DNA of 40,484 nucleotides from an uncultured Bacteroidia bacterium (lineage in GTDB: Bacteria; Bacteroidota; Bacteroidia; JACCXN01). The notes beneath the pieces were generated by a model, which worked only from the letters and a program-made list of their open reading frames with translations, did not search any database and was not told the DNA's origin. Positions 8,397 to 16,461 of this stretch are shown one piece after another (the first letter of the stretch is position 1; the number at the start of each line of letters is the position of its first letter). The translations under genes and the position numbers were made by a program. The stretch is from assembly GCA_937995645.1 (NCBI GenBank), contig CALKJP010000054.1, positions 1 to 40,484 of the forward strand. Direction: 5' to 3'.

Positions 8397-10091
8397 ATGA
8401 AATATTCCGTCTTTGATTTTCTTACTTTGGTTGGTTCGCTTGGTTTATTCCTTTTCGGGATGAAAATTATGAGCGAGGGTATTCAAAAACTTGCCGGAGA
8501 TAAGATGCGTTCTATTTTGGGAGCCATGACTCGTAATCGTTTTATGGGAGTACTTACCGGATTATTAATTACTACCGTAATACAATCTTCCTCGGCCACT
8601 ACGGTTATGGTTGTTAGTTTTGTAAATGCGGGGTTACTTACATTGGTTCAGGCAATAGGTGTAATAATGGGGGCTAATATTGGAACTACAGCTACAGCAT
8701 GGATAATTTCACTTTTAGGTTTTAAAGTTAAAATGATGGTTATAGCCATTCCAATTGTGGGCATTGGCTTTCCAATGTTGTTTTCTAAAAAAGACCAGCT
8801 AAAATCATTAGGCGAATTTTTAATTGGATTTGGGGTTTTGTTTATCGGATTAGAATTTTTAAAAAGCTCAGTACCGGATTTAGAAAGTTCACCCGAAGCC
8901 TTAGAATTTTTAAAAGATTTAACCGGCATGGGGCACCTTTCCATTATAATTTTTATTATTATTGGTTCTATACTTACAATTGTTGTACAATCCTCAAGCG
9001 CCGCAATGGCACTCACGCTTGTATTATGTAATAATGGTTGGATAGGATTTGAACAAGGCGCAGCCATTGTTTTAGGTGAAAATATAGGCACAACCATTAC
9101 CGCTAATATAGCAGCATTAATTGGAAATTCAAATGCAAAACGTGCAGCACTTTCACATACAATATTTAATTTAACGGGAGTAATCTGGATGTTTGTTGTG
9201 TTTAACTTTGCCATTAGCGCCATTGAAAATTACCTTGTTAAAAGCGGAGGAAATTCACCATTAAACGATACTACTGCAATACCTATTGCTTTATCGCTTT
9301 TTCATACTTCATTTAATGTGGCTAATACCTTTTTACTTATTTGGTTTGTAAAATATATTCAAAAAATAGTTGAGTGGGTTATTCCCTCAAAAGGCGAAAA
9401 AGATGAGCAAACGCAATTAGAATATTTTGAAAGCGGATTTATGAGTGCTTCAGAACTATCAATCTTTGAAGCAAAAAAAGAAGTATTAAAATTTGGCGAA
9501 TTAACCAAACGTATGCTTAAAATGGTAGAATCGCTACTGTTCGAAACCGATAATAAAAAATTCAATCAAACCCTAGAACGCATAAAAAAATATGAAGATA
9601 TAATTGATAGAATAGAAGTTGAAATAGCAGATTTTTTAATTAAAGTATCGCGCCACGAAATTAGTGAAGAAACATCAAAGCAAGTACGCAGCATGCTTCG
9701 CATGAATAATAATTTTGAAAAAATTGGCGATTTGTGTTATCAAATGTCTATAATAATTGAGCGCAAAAACAACGAAAAAGCATGGTTTACTCCCACACAA
9801 CGTGAACGATTAAAAGAACTTTTTCAGTTAATAGAAAAAGCATTTGATGAAATGCAAGAAAATATAAAAAAGGAAGATGAAAAAGTGCAGATTAAAAAAG
9901 CTGTGGCTATTGAACAAGAAATAAATCGTTTTAGAGATGAAATACGTGAAGAGCACTTTGCCAGCATCGAAAAAGGCGATTATAATATTAAAAGCGGATT
10001 GTATTATAACAACTTATACTCTTCACTCGAAAAAATTGGCGATCACATTATGAACATTAACGAAGCTGCTGCACGGGTAAATTTGGAGTAG
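8397..10091 (+). CDS. Na+/phosphate cotransporter with C-terminal PhoU-like domain (copy 2)
   Basis: This 564-residue paralogue of the preceding gene has exactly the same length and the same layout: QSSSATT near residue 63, a second QSSSA near 198, GANIGTT and GENIGTT loops, and a PhoU-like helical half with NNNFEKIGD and LEKIGDHIMNINEAAA. The first 60 residues differ from copy 1 at nine positions, so the duplication is not recent but has been kept without indels. It starts 262 bases after copy 1, with its own AT-rich leader and a possible TAGTTTTG -7 box at 8365-8372, so separate expression is likely. It would give a second phosphate importer with different affinity or regulation; this division of labour is inference. 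Confidence 0.92.
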   Translation: MKYSVFDFLTLVGSLGLFLFGMKIMSEGIQKLAGDKMRSILGAMTRNRFMGVLTGLLITTVIQSSSATTVMVVSFVNAGLLTLVQAIGVIMGANIGTTATAWIISLLGFKVKMMVIAIPIVGIGFPMLFSKKDQLKSLGEFLIGFGVLFIGLEFLKSSVPDLESSPEALEFLKDLTGMGHLSIIIFIIIGSILTIVVQSSSAAMALTLVLCNNGWIGFEQGAAIVLGENIGTTITANIAALIGNSNAKRAALSHTIFNLTGVIWMFVVFNFAISAIENYLVKSGGNSPLNDTTAIPIALSLFHTSFNVANTFLLIWFVKYIQKIVEWVIPSKGEKDEQTQLEYFESGFMSASELSIFEAKKEVLKFGELTKRMLKMVESLLFETDNKKFNQTLERIKKYEDIIDRIEVEIADFLIKVSRHEISEETSKQVRSMLRMNNNFEKIGDLCYQMSIIIERKNNEKAWFTPTQRERLKELFQLIEKAFDEMQENIKKEDEKVQIKKAVAIEQEINRFRDEIREEHFASIEKGDYNIKSGLYYNNLYSSLEKIGDHIMNINEAAARVNLE

Positions 10092-10581
10092 TTTTACTTA
10101 GTTGGCAGTCCGCAAAATTAGATAAAAGACATAAGAGCAAAGACAAAGGATATTTTGTTTGTGAATTCTCTGCGTTATTCTGCGGTTATAAAAATAGAAA
10201 ACAGAAGTAAGAAAATAGTCGTTATTGGCAAATAAGATAAACGATAAAAACAAAGACTGTATATTTGGTTGTGAGTTCACTGTGTTTTTCTGCGAATTTC
10301 TTTGCGTTCTCTGCGGTTAAAAAAAGAAAGCATAAGACTGTTTATTGAAGACAGAAATTAGTCGGCAATTAGCTGTAGGCAGTAAGCAACTCCCCCTCTT
10401 GAGAGGGGAGGGGGTGTGTAAAAAATGACTGATAGAACTAATACAATAGAGAACTTATATTTTATAATATCATACACAATTCGTAAAGATTTTATATTAG
10501 TAGGCATTTATAATTTTAGCCCAAATTTGTAATTTTTAATTTACAACCAATTACAACTAATCTCAATAAGCAGCAATAAAT
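10092..10581. other. 490-base gene-free region made of degenerate repeats
   Basis: No supportable gene is present; a 60-codon frame on the minus strand has no homology-like or start-site features. The stretch begins with a third, poor copy of the tagt-rich dispersed repeat (10098-10145). It then holds two related segments, about 10131-10203 and 10245-10340, each with the order acaaag..., tttg(g)ttgtgaattc-like, ctctgcg, tctgcggtta, followed by A-rich DNA. Next come taggcagtaagc-like words and a G/C-rich palindrome (10393-10408), and last about 150 bases of plain AT-rich DNA. Such decayed intergenic repeats are common in this phylum; I cannot assign a mobile-element origin. Confidence 0.6.
10393..10408. 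repeat. Palindrome CCCCTCTTGAGAGGGG (hairpin repeat, copy 1)
   Basis: The arms are 7 bp and perfect, in a flanking context of tcccc and agggggtg that can extend the pairing. It is strikingly G+C-rich in an AT-rich gap. A near-identical hairpin lies at 15069-15085, suggesting a dispersed REP-like element rather than a terminator, because no T run follows. Confidence 0.6.
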
Positions 10582-11064
10582 TTACTTCTGAACTACAATC
10601 GGATCAGTTTCAATTACATTACTTTTATTCAAAGCTCGGTCAACTATGTAGGCTGAATATTTAATGGTGTCATAAGGCGATGCAAAATCATAATAATAAT
10701 TTATGCGAACCATTATTTCTCCTTCCAAAGTTTTAATCTTTCCTTTTCTGCTTATATCCGGTATGCGATATTTAAAGGGTATAAGCGGTTCAATTTCTAC
10801 AAATACCCCTTCTTGTTGCTCATAATATTTTAAAAATAAATTAGCATCATAAGGCGGTATGGTATCTTCTTTTCTCAGCCCGATATCTCCATCGCCATCG
10901 GTAAATTCAAAAATTAATTTGGCAGAATCGCCTTCAGGAATAAAGGCTTTAAATTTTATAATCGGATAATCGGGGTAGTTTGGTCGCTTCATACAAGAAC
11001 TGATTATTGTTCCTGTAACAAATAAAAAAAATGCAAATCGTGCTATTTTAAAACCAATCTTCAT
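10582..11064 (-). CDS. Hypothetical lipoprotein, 160 aa
   Basis: The N-terminus (MKIGFKIARFAFFLFVTGTIISSC) is a lipoprotein signal with a lipobox ending at a cysteine near residue 24, so the mature protein should be lipid-anchored in the cell envelope. The rest is a beta-rich module beginning with PDYPIIKF and containing FEFTDGDGDIGL, an acidic Asp-Gly loop that I recall from many uncharacterised Bacteroidota lipoproteins and that could bind calcium. The function is unknown. It is transcribed divergently from the LuxE-like gene with only 43 bases between the two starts. Confidence 0.7.
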   Translation of the reverse strand: MKIGFKIARFAFFLFVTGTIISSCMKRPNYPDYPIIKFKAFIPEGDSAKLIFEFTDGDGDIGLRKEDTIPPYDANLFLKYYEQQEGVFVEIEPLIPFKYRIPDISRKGKIKTLEGEIMVRINYYYDFASPYDTIKYSAYIVDRALNKSNVIETDPIVVQK

Positions 11065-11098
11065 TCGTGTAAAATTACAAATTATCTTTCAATTGCTG

Positions 11099-11106
11099 TA
11101 ACTTTG
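11099..11106 (+). promoter_or_regulatory. -7 box TAACTTTG directly before the LuxE-like start
   Basis: TAACTTTG fits TAnnTTTG exactly, but it ends one base before the ATG at 11108. If used, the transcript would be leaderless. No convincing -33 box is seen at the usual distance. Confidence 0.45.
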
Positions 11107-11107
11107 C

Positions 11108-12097
11108 ATGGCTGTGTTACAAAATTTTCAAGATGTATTTTCAATTCAATCGGCTGATTTTAATAAAACGGCGATAGCACTTTTTTGTTTTCAGTTTGAA
11201 ACAAATCCACTTTACCGCGAATTTGCTGCTCAGCTAAAACGTTCACCAGACAATGTAAAACAACTGGAAGATATTCCGTTTTTACCCATCGAATTTTTTA
11301 AAACACATAAAATAGTTTGTAATGACACCGGGTTTTATGACGAGATTTTTTTAAGTAGCGGTACAACTGGGATGCAGCAAAGTCGTCATTTGGTAAAAGA
11401 CATCAATTATTATATTCATTCATTTGAACAATCATTCAGACATTTTATCGGGAACCCCGAAGAAATGGTAATAATGGCACTCTTACCTTCGTACTTAGAG
11501 CGTAATGGCTCATCATTAATTTTTATGATGGATTATTTGATAAAAAAAAGCCCTTATGCTGAAAGTGGATTTTATTTGAATAATTTGGATGAATTGGCTA
11601 TTAATTTAAAGCGATTAGATACTGAAGGCAAAAAAGTTTTGCTGCTTGGTGTTTCATTTGCATTATTGGATTTAATTGAAAAACATCAGTTTCAATTAAA
11701 TAATACCATAGTGATGGAAACAGGCGGAATGAAGGGACGAAGAAAAGAGCTGATAAGAGAAGAGTTACACCAAATTTTATGCAGAGGTTTTGGCATTGAA
11801 AAAATTTGGTCGGAATATGGTATGACCGAATTGCTTTCTCAAGCATATTCAAAAGGGGATGGTTTGTTCGAAACGCCACCCTGGATGAAAATTTTAATTC
11901 GCGATGTAAACGACCCATTCTTTTATTTGCCCAATGGCCGCACCGGAGGAATTAATGTAATTGATCTGGCCAATGTAAACTCCTGCGCTTTTATTGCTAC
12001 CAAAGATTTAGGAAAAATTTATAGTAATGGAAAGTTTGAAGTGCTCGGGCGCTTTGATAACAGCGATATTAGGGGTTGTAATTTGCTAATTGCTTAA
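11108..12097 (+). CDS. LuxE-like acyl-protein synthetase / AMP-binding enzyme
   Basis: The 329-residue protein resembles the LuxE family (acyl-protein synthetase), which activates a carboxylate with ATP and passes the acyl group to a cysteine of itself or a partner. The phosphate-binding loop SSGTTG is at 83-88. EYGMTE at 236-241 is the adenylate-forming enzyme motif, and a C-terminal GRFDNSDIRG resembles the hinge region. There are no luxCDAB genes nearby, so bioluminescence is not implied. A role in acylating a surface or polyketide-like product, as in other Bacteroidota LuxE homologues, is possible but unproven. There is no other in-frame ATG in the first 100 codons, which supports this start. 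Confidence 0.78.
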   Translation: MAVLQNFQDVFSIQSADFNKTAIALFCFQFETNPLYREFAAQLKRSPDNVKQLEDIPFLPIEFFKTHKIVCNDTGFYDEIFLSSGTTGMQQSRHLVKDINYYIHSFEQSFRHFIGNPEEMVIMALLPSYLERNGSSLIFMMDYLIKKSPYAESGFYLNNLDELAINLKRLDTEGKKVLLLGVSFALLDLIEKHQFQLNNTIVMETGGMKGRRKELIREELHQILCRGFGIEKIWSEYGMTELLSQAYSKGDGLFETPPWMKILIRDVNDPFFYLPNGRTGGINVIDLANVNSCAFIATKDLGKIYSNGKFEVLGRFDNSDIRGCNLLIA

Positions 12098-12177
12098 GGT
12101 TATTATATGTAAGTTTTTCAATTTCGAAAATTGAGTAACTATCACAATTAATCTATAGTAATTTCCATTAATTTCAT

Positions 12178-13476
12178 TTATTCAACAATAATCAAAAAAT
12201 AGTTTTTCTTTCCTTTTTGTGCCAGCAAATATTTGTTGTTTATTAAATTTGATGTTGTAACAACAAATTCAGTGTCTTCAATTTTGTTTTTGTTTAGTAA
12301 AACACCACCGCCTTGCATCATTTTTCTAGCTTCTCCTTTTGATGGAAATATGGCACAATGTGTAGCAATTAATTCAATAATATTTACACCTTTTTCTAAT
12401 TCCGATTTTTTAATATGAAACTGTGGTACACCTGAAAACACACTTAAAAAATCATTTTCAGAAAGTTTTCTAAGCGATTCTTCCGTTCCTTTTCCAAATA
12501 ATATTTCAGAGGCTTCAACCGCCATTTGGTATGCTGCTTCAGAGTGTACACGAATGGTTACATCTTTTGCTAATGCTTTTTGTAATATGCGTAAATGCGG
12601 AGCCGAATTGTGTTCTGCTTCGAGTTTTTCTATTTCTTTTTTTTCTAACAAAGTAAAAATTCGGATATATGATTTTGCGTCTTCATCGCTGGTATTTAAC
12701 CAAAACTGGTAAAATTGATAAGGCGTAGTTTTTTCAGCATCTAACCATACATTACCGCTCTCGGTTTTTCCGAATTTAGTACCATCTGCTTTTTTAATTA
12801 ATTGCGTGGTTAGTGCAAATGCTTTTCCACCGTCTTTTCTTCTAATTAATTCTGTACCTGTAGTAATATTGCCCCATTGGTCAGAGCCTCCCATTTGCAG
12901 TTTTACATTTTTTTCTTTCCACAAATGATAAAAATCGTAACCTTGTATGAGTTGATAGCTAAACTCCGTAAACGACATTCCTTCGCGCTCTTCGCCACTT
13001 ATGCGTTTTTTTACCGAATCCTTAGCCATCATGTAATTAACAGTTATGTGCTTACCTGCATCACGAATAAAATCTAAAAAGGTAAAATTTTTAAACCAGT
13101 CGTAATTATTTACTATTTCGGCAGAATTAGAACCACAGTTAAAGTCTAAAAATTTTTCAAGTTGTTTTTTAATTCCTTCTAAATTTTTTTGTAAAGTTTC
13201 TTCATCTAATAAATTTCTTTCTTGCGATTTCCCGCTTGGATCGCCTACCATACCCGTTGCACCTCCCACTAAAGCAATAGGTTTGTGTCCTGCTTTTTGA
13301 AAAAGCAAAAGTGTCATAATTTGAGCAAGGCTTCCAACGTGCAATGAGTCGGCAGTTGGGTCGAAACCAATATATCCTGAAATAATTTCACCGGAACTTA
13401 AAAGTTCTTCTGTTTCGGGCATTATATCGTGTAACATGCCGCGCCATCTTAATTCTTCAACAAAATTCTTGCTCAT
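12178..13476 (-). CDS. tyrS: Tyrosyl-tRNA synthetase
   Basis: This class I aminoacyl-tRNA synthetase charges tRNA-Tyr. The 432-residue length is normal. The N-terminal [16 protein letters not shown] contains the HIGH-type motif (HVGS), [10 protein letters not shown] is the tyrosine-binding stretch, and KFGKT is the KMSKS equivalent typical of bacterial TyrS. The C-terminal 65 residues form an S4 RNA-binding domain ([16 protein letters not shown]). It is monocistronic on the minus strand, divergent from the epimerase gene, with its own -7 box about 20 bases upstream. Confidence 0.96.
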   Translation of the reverse strand: MSKNFVEELRWRGMLHDIMPETEELLSSGEIISGYIGFDPTADSLHVGSLAQIMTLLLFQKAGHKPIALVGGATGMVGDPSGKSQERNLLDEETLQKNLEGIKKQLEKFLDFNCGSNSAEIVNNYDWFKNFTFLDFIRDAGKHITVNYMMAKDSVKKRISGEEREGMSFTEFSYQLIQGYDFYHLWKEKNVKLQMGGSDQWGNITTGTELIRRKDGGKAFALTTQLIKKADGTKFGKTESGNVWLDAEKTTPYQFYQFWLNTSDEDAKSYIRIFTLLEKKEIEKLEAEHNSAPHLRILQKALAKDVTIRVHSEAAYQMAVEASEILFGKGTEESLRKLSENDFLSVFSGVPQFHIKKSELEKGVNIIELIATHCAIFPSKGEARKMMQGGGVLLNKNKIEDTEFVVTTSNLINNKYLLAQKGKKNYFLIIVE

Positions 13477-13497
13477 GTGTTTAATCGCTTAAGGCTG

Positions 13498-13505
13498 CAA
13501 ATTTA
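13498..13505 (-). promoter_or_regulatory. -7 box TAAATTTG for tyrS
   Basis: The minus-strand TAAATTTG fits TAnnTTTG and lies 21 bases before the tyrS ATG. A -33 TTG is not obvious. Confidence 0.5.
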
Positions 13506-13589
13506 TTAATTTATTGCTCTTTATAATTCTCCATAAAAAAACAAATTTTACTGTTTAATTACCTGTTTCTCCATTTGAACATATGCATA

Positions 13590-13622
13590 TTTGTTTAAAT
13601 AATTAATAAAAAACTATCTTTG
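13590..13622 (+). promoter_or_regulatory. Promoter TTTG-N21-TATCTTTG
   Basis: The -33 box TTTG (13590-13593) and -7 box TATCTTTG (13615-13622) are separated by 21 bases, within the range reported for Bacteroidota. The -7 box ends six bases before the epimerase ATG, so the leader would be very short or absent. Confidence 0.7.
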
Positions 13623-13628
13623 AACGCT

Positions 13629-14639
13629 ATGATTTTACTAACGGGAGCTACCGGTTTTTTAGGTTCACATGTTTTATATAAACTTTTACTAAATGGCGAA
13701 AAAGTGAGGGCAATAAAACGTGCGAGCAGCTCTTTAGAAAATATTAGACGAGTTTTTGCATTTTATGGTAATGAAAATCTAAGCCTGATTGATAAAGTTG
13801 AATGGGTTGAAGCTGACTTATTAGATGTTTTTACAATTGAAGAAGCAGTTAAAAATATTGATGAAATATATCATTGTGCTGCATTGGTTTCGTTTAATCC
13901 GAAAGATAAAGAAGCGATGCTGAAAATCAATGCACGTGGCACAGAAAATCTTGTTAATACAGCATTAGAAGCAGGGGTAAAAAAGTTTTGCCATGTAAGT
14001 TCTATTGCTGCATTAGGCAGAAATACCAGCAAAGATATTGTTACGGAAACTACCTGGTGGAAACCATCGCCTAAAAATTCAGATTATTCGGTGAGTAAAT
14101 ACCGCGCAGAGCGTGAAGTGTGGCGAGCATCAGAAGAAGGATTAGATGTGGTGATTATAAACCCTTCGGTAATTATAGGCCCGGGCGATTTTACATCGGG
14201 TGCATACAAAATAATGCAGCAAGCCTATAAGGGGATTCCTTTTTATACCGATGGATCTACTGCTTTTGTAGATGTGCGTGATGTTGCAGATGCTATGATT
14301 AAGCTCATGAAATCGGATGTGAAAAATCAACGATTTATTGTTTCGGCTGCTAATATTACGTACCGAAAATTTTTCGACTTGTTGCACGATGCCTTTGGGA
14401 AAAAACGATCATTTATTAGAGCGTCAAAAAATATTGTACAAATAGTTCATTATGCAGATAAAATAAAAAGTATAATTACCGGAACCGAACATATCATTAC
14501 TGCTGATACAGTAACAGCAGTAAGCTCATCTCATTTATATGATAATGCAAAACTGATTGCACAATTGGATTTAAAATACATTAGCATTGAGCAAAGCGTA
14601 AAAGAAATGTGCGAATTATTTTTAAAGTATAAAAATTAG
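13629..14639 (+). CDS. NAD-dependent epimerase/dehydratase family protein (extended SDR)
   Basis: This 336-residue extended short-chain dehydrogenase has a Rossmann fold with TGATGFLG (Gly6, Gly9, Gly12) and HVSSIAALG with the catalytic serine. The Tyr153-x3-Lys157 pair lies in DYSVSKYRAE. It probably acts on a nucleotide sugar or a dihydroflavonol/3-beta-hydroxysteroid-like substrate; the exact substrate cannot be read from the sequence. I use the ATG at 13629; an in-frame TTG at 13620 overlaps the -7 box and is therefore not transcribed as coding sequence. The last four bases overlap the stop of the convergent DUF4296 gene. Confidence 0.87.
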   Translation: MILLTGATGFLGSHVLYKLLLNGEKVRAIKRASSSLENIRRVFAFYGNENLSLIDKVEWVEADLLDVFTIEEAVKNIDEIYHCAALVSFNPKDKEAMLKINARGTENLVNTALEAGVKKFCHVSSIAALGRNTSKDIVTETTWWKPSPKNSDYSVSKYRAEREVWRASEEGLDVVIINPSVIIGPGDFTSGAYKIMQQAYKGIPFYTDGSTAFVDVRDVADAMIKLMKSDVKNQRFIVSAANITYRKFFDLLHDAFGKKRSFIRASKNIVQIVHYADKIKSIITGTEHIITADTVTAVSSSHLYDNAKLIAQLDLKYISIEQSVKEMCELFLKYKN

Positions 14640-15031
14640 CTTTCCGTTTTATCAGACACATTTTTATCAATACTTTTTTCTTGTTCTATCTCGGTTTGCT
14701 TTTTAGTAAGTTCTATCACCACATTTTCGTAAATTTTATTCAGCAAGGTGGGATTATCTAAATAAAACTGATAGCTGCTGTCGTAGCGCTCTTTAGAAAT
14801 ATTGTATTTATCGAAAATTAACTGGTATTGTTTTAAAGGATTTATTTTCATGTGTCGTCCTTCCATGCTGTATTGGTTCATTATTGCTTCTTGTATGTGT
14901 ACATCAGTTAAAATATGCACCATTGAATCTTGCGAGATAATACTATCAGGAATGCTGATTTTTTTTTGCTCTAAGGAGCAGGATAAAATCAGAAAAATAA
15001 AAAGTATAAATATGTTTTTACTTTTAATCAT
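14636..15031 (-). CDS. DUF4296 lipoprotein
   Basis: This 131-residue protein has a short lipoprotein signal (MIKSKNIFILFIFLILSC, lipid cysteine at about residue 18). A helical DUF4296 domain follows, with DSMVHILTDVHIQEAIMNQ and a tyrosine-rich YQLIFDKYNISKERYDSSYQFY section. The function is unknown; the family is specific to Bacteroidota and, as I recall, sits beside dihydroorotase or a GT2 gene as it does here. It is the third gene of the minus-strand unit glycosyltransferase-pyrC-DUF4296, 72 bases after pyrC. The C-terminal tail is Glu/Lys-rich and likely disordered. Confidence 0.8.
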   Translation of the reverse strand: MIKSKNIFILFIFLILSCSLEQKKISIPDSIISQDSMVHILTDVHIQEAIMNQYSMEGRHMKINPLKQYQLIFDKYNISKERYDSSYQFYLDNPTLLNKIYENVVIELTKKQTEIEQEKSIDKNVSDKTES

Positions 15032-15068
15032 TTTGTTTTAACAATTCTTAATTTAAACAAATCACCTA

Positions 15069-15085
15069 TCCCTCTCAAGAGGGGA
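15069..15085. repeat. Hairpin repeat, copy 2 (tccctctcaagagggga)
   Basis: The reverse complement contains CCCCTCTTGAGAGGG, 15 bases shared with the palindrome at 10393-10408. It lies in the 72-base gap between pyrC and the DUF4296 gene and could form a transcript hairpin, but it is not followed by a T run. Confidence 0.55.
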
Positions 15086-15103
15086 TGAAAAATAGATGTT
15101 AGA

Positions 15104-16447
15104 TTAACGTTCAAACATTAATCGTTTACCTTTAAAGCTTTCATCAAAGTTGCCTTTGCAATAAACCAGATGTCCATTTACAAAAGTGTGTGTTACTTTC
15201 GATTTAAAAGTATTTCCCTCAAATGGCGACCATCCGCATTTGTATAAAATGTTATTTTTTTCAACTTTCCATGGATCGTTCGGGTTTACTAAAACCAAAT
15301 CGGCATAAAATCCCGGGCGAATATATCCACGCTTTTCAATTTGAAACATATCGGCTACATTATGACTTGTTTTTTGTACAATTTTTTCAATTGAAATTTT
15401 ACCCTGATGATATAATTCCATTAACGCATAAAGCGTATGCTGTACCAATGGTCCTCCTGATGGTGCTTCGGTATAAGGCTTTTCTTTTTCTTCAATGGTA
15501 TGGGGGGCATGGTCGGTAGCAATAACATCTATGCGATCGTCAAGTACTGCTTGTAAAATTGCATCGCGGTCGGCAGCGGTTTTTACGGCCGGATTCCATT
15601 TTATATAATTCCCCTTGGTTGCATAATCTTCATCACTAAACCATAAGTGATGGGTGCAGACTTCGGAAGTAATTTTTTTATCTTTTAATGGAATGGAGTT
15701 ATCAAATAAATCTAATTCTTCTTTGGTAGAGATATGTAAAATGTGTAATCGTGTTCCGTGTTTTTTAGCAAGTGCAACTGCATATGCCGATGATTTATAA
15801 CAGGCCTCTCTGCTTCTGATAAGTGGATGATGAGCAGCAGATAAAGCATCGCCATATATTTCTTTATATTTTTTTGCATTTTGCTTTATCATGGGGTCAT
15901 CCTCGCAATGTGTAGCGATTAATAATTTTACATGCTTAAAGATGTTTTCTAAACTTTCGGGATTATCTACCAGCATATCACCGGTAGATGAACCCATAAA
16001 TATTTTTATACCACATACGGTTTTTGGATTTACTTTTAAGAGTTCATCCAGATTATCGTTAGTAGTTCCCATAAAAAAGGAATAGTTAGCCAGCGATACT
16101 TCAGCCGCACGTGCATATTTCTGCTCAAGTTTTTCAATAGTTGTTGCACTTGGTATGGTGTTGGGCATTTCCATGTAAGAGGTAATACCTCCTGCAACTG
16201 CAGCTTTGGCTTCGGTATAAATTTCGCCTTTGTGAGTTAATCCCGGTTCGCGAAAATGCACCTGGTCGTCAATTAAACCCGGAATTAAAAATTCGCCGTT
16301 GGCATCTATAACGTGCAAAAATTCGATATCTATATTAGGAGTTTGATTATCGTAAACAGCTTCGATTTTTTCGTTATTAATAAGCACTGATCCATTAAAA
16401 ACTCTGCCTTCGTTTACTATGCGGGCATTTTTAATAAGCGTGTTCAT
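15104..16447 (-). CDS. pyrC: Dihydroorotase
   Basis: This 447-residue amidohydrolase interconverts carbamoyl aspartate and dihydroorotate in pyrimidine synthesis. IDDQVHFREPGLTHKGE is the metal-site strand. The first ligand position is Gln instead of the textbook His of HxH, which I recall as the normal state of the Bacteroidota subfamily. Other landmarks are GIKIFMGSSTGDM with the lysine expected to be carbamylated, THCED, LHILHIS, and ATDHAPHTIEEK with the catalytic aspartate. It lies 14 bases downstream of the glycosyltransferase gene and upstream of DUF4296 in one operon. An alternative reading as another cyclic amidohydrolase is less likely, given HFREPG and ATDHAPH. Confidence 0.92.
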   Translation of the reverse strand: MNTLIKNARIVNEGRVFNGSVLINNEKIEAVYDNQTPNIDIEFLHVIDANGEFLIPGLIDDQVHFREPGLTHKGEIYTEAKAAVAGGITSYMEMPNTIPSATTIEKLEQKYARAAEVSLANYSFFMGTTNDNLDELLKVNPKTVCGIKIFMGSSTGDMLVDNPESLENIFKHVKLLIATHCEDDPMIKQNAKKYKEIYGDALSAAHHPLIRSREACYKSSAYAVALAKKHGTRLHILHISTKEELDLFDNSIPLKDKKITSEVCTHHLWFSDEDYATKGNYIKWNPAVKTAADRDAILQAVLDDRIDVIATDHAPHTIEEKEKPYTEAPSGGPLVQHTLYALMELYHQGKISIEKIVQKTSHNVADMFQIEKRGYIRPGFYADLVLVNPNDPWKVEKNNILYKCGWSPFEGNTFKSKVTHTFVNGHLVYCKGNFDESFKGKRLMFER

Positions 16448-16461
16448 GTTTTTGGAAAGAT

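Noticed and set aside
10098-10280. 60-codon minus-strand frame in the repeat region.
   Set aside because: It is built from decayed repeats, with biased low-complexity translation and no promoter or family resemblance.
11108-12097. Bioluminescence locus from the LuxE similarity.
   Set aside because: No luciferase or reductase genes are present, and LuxE homologues in this phylum are not linked to light production.
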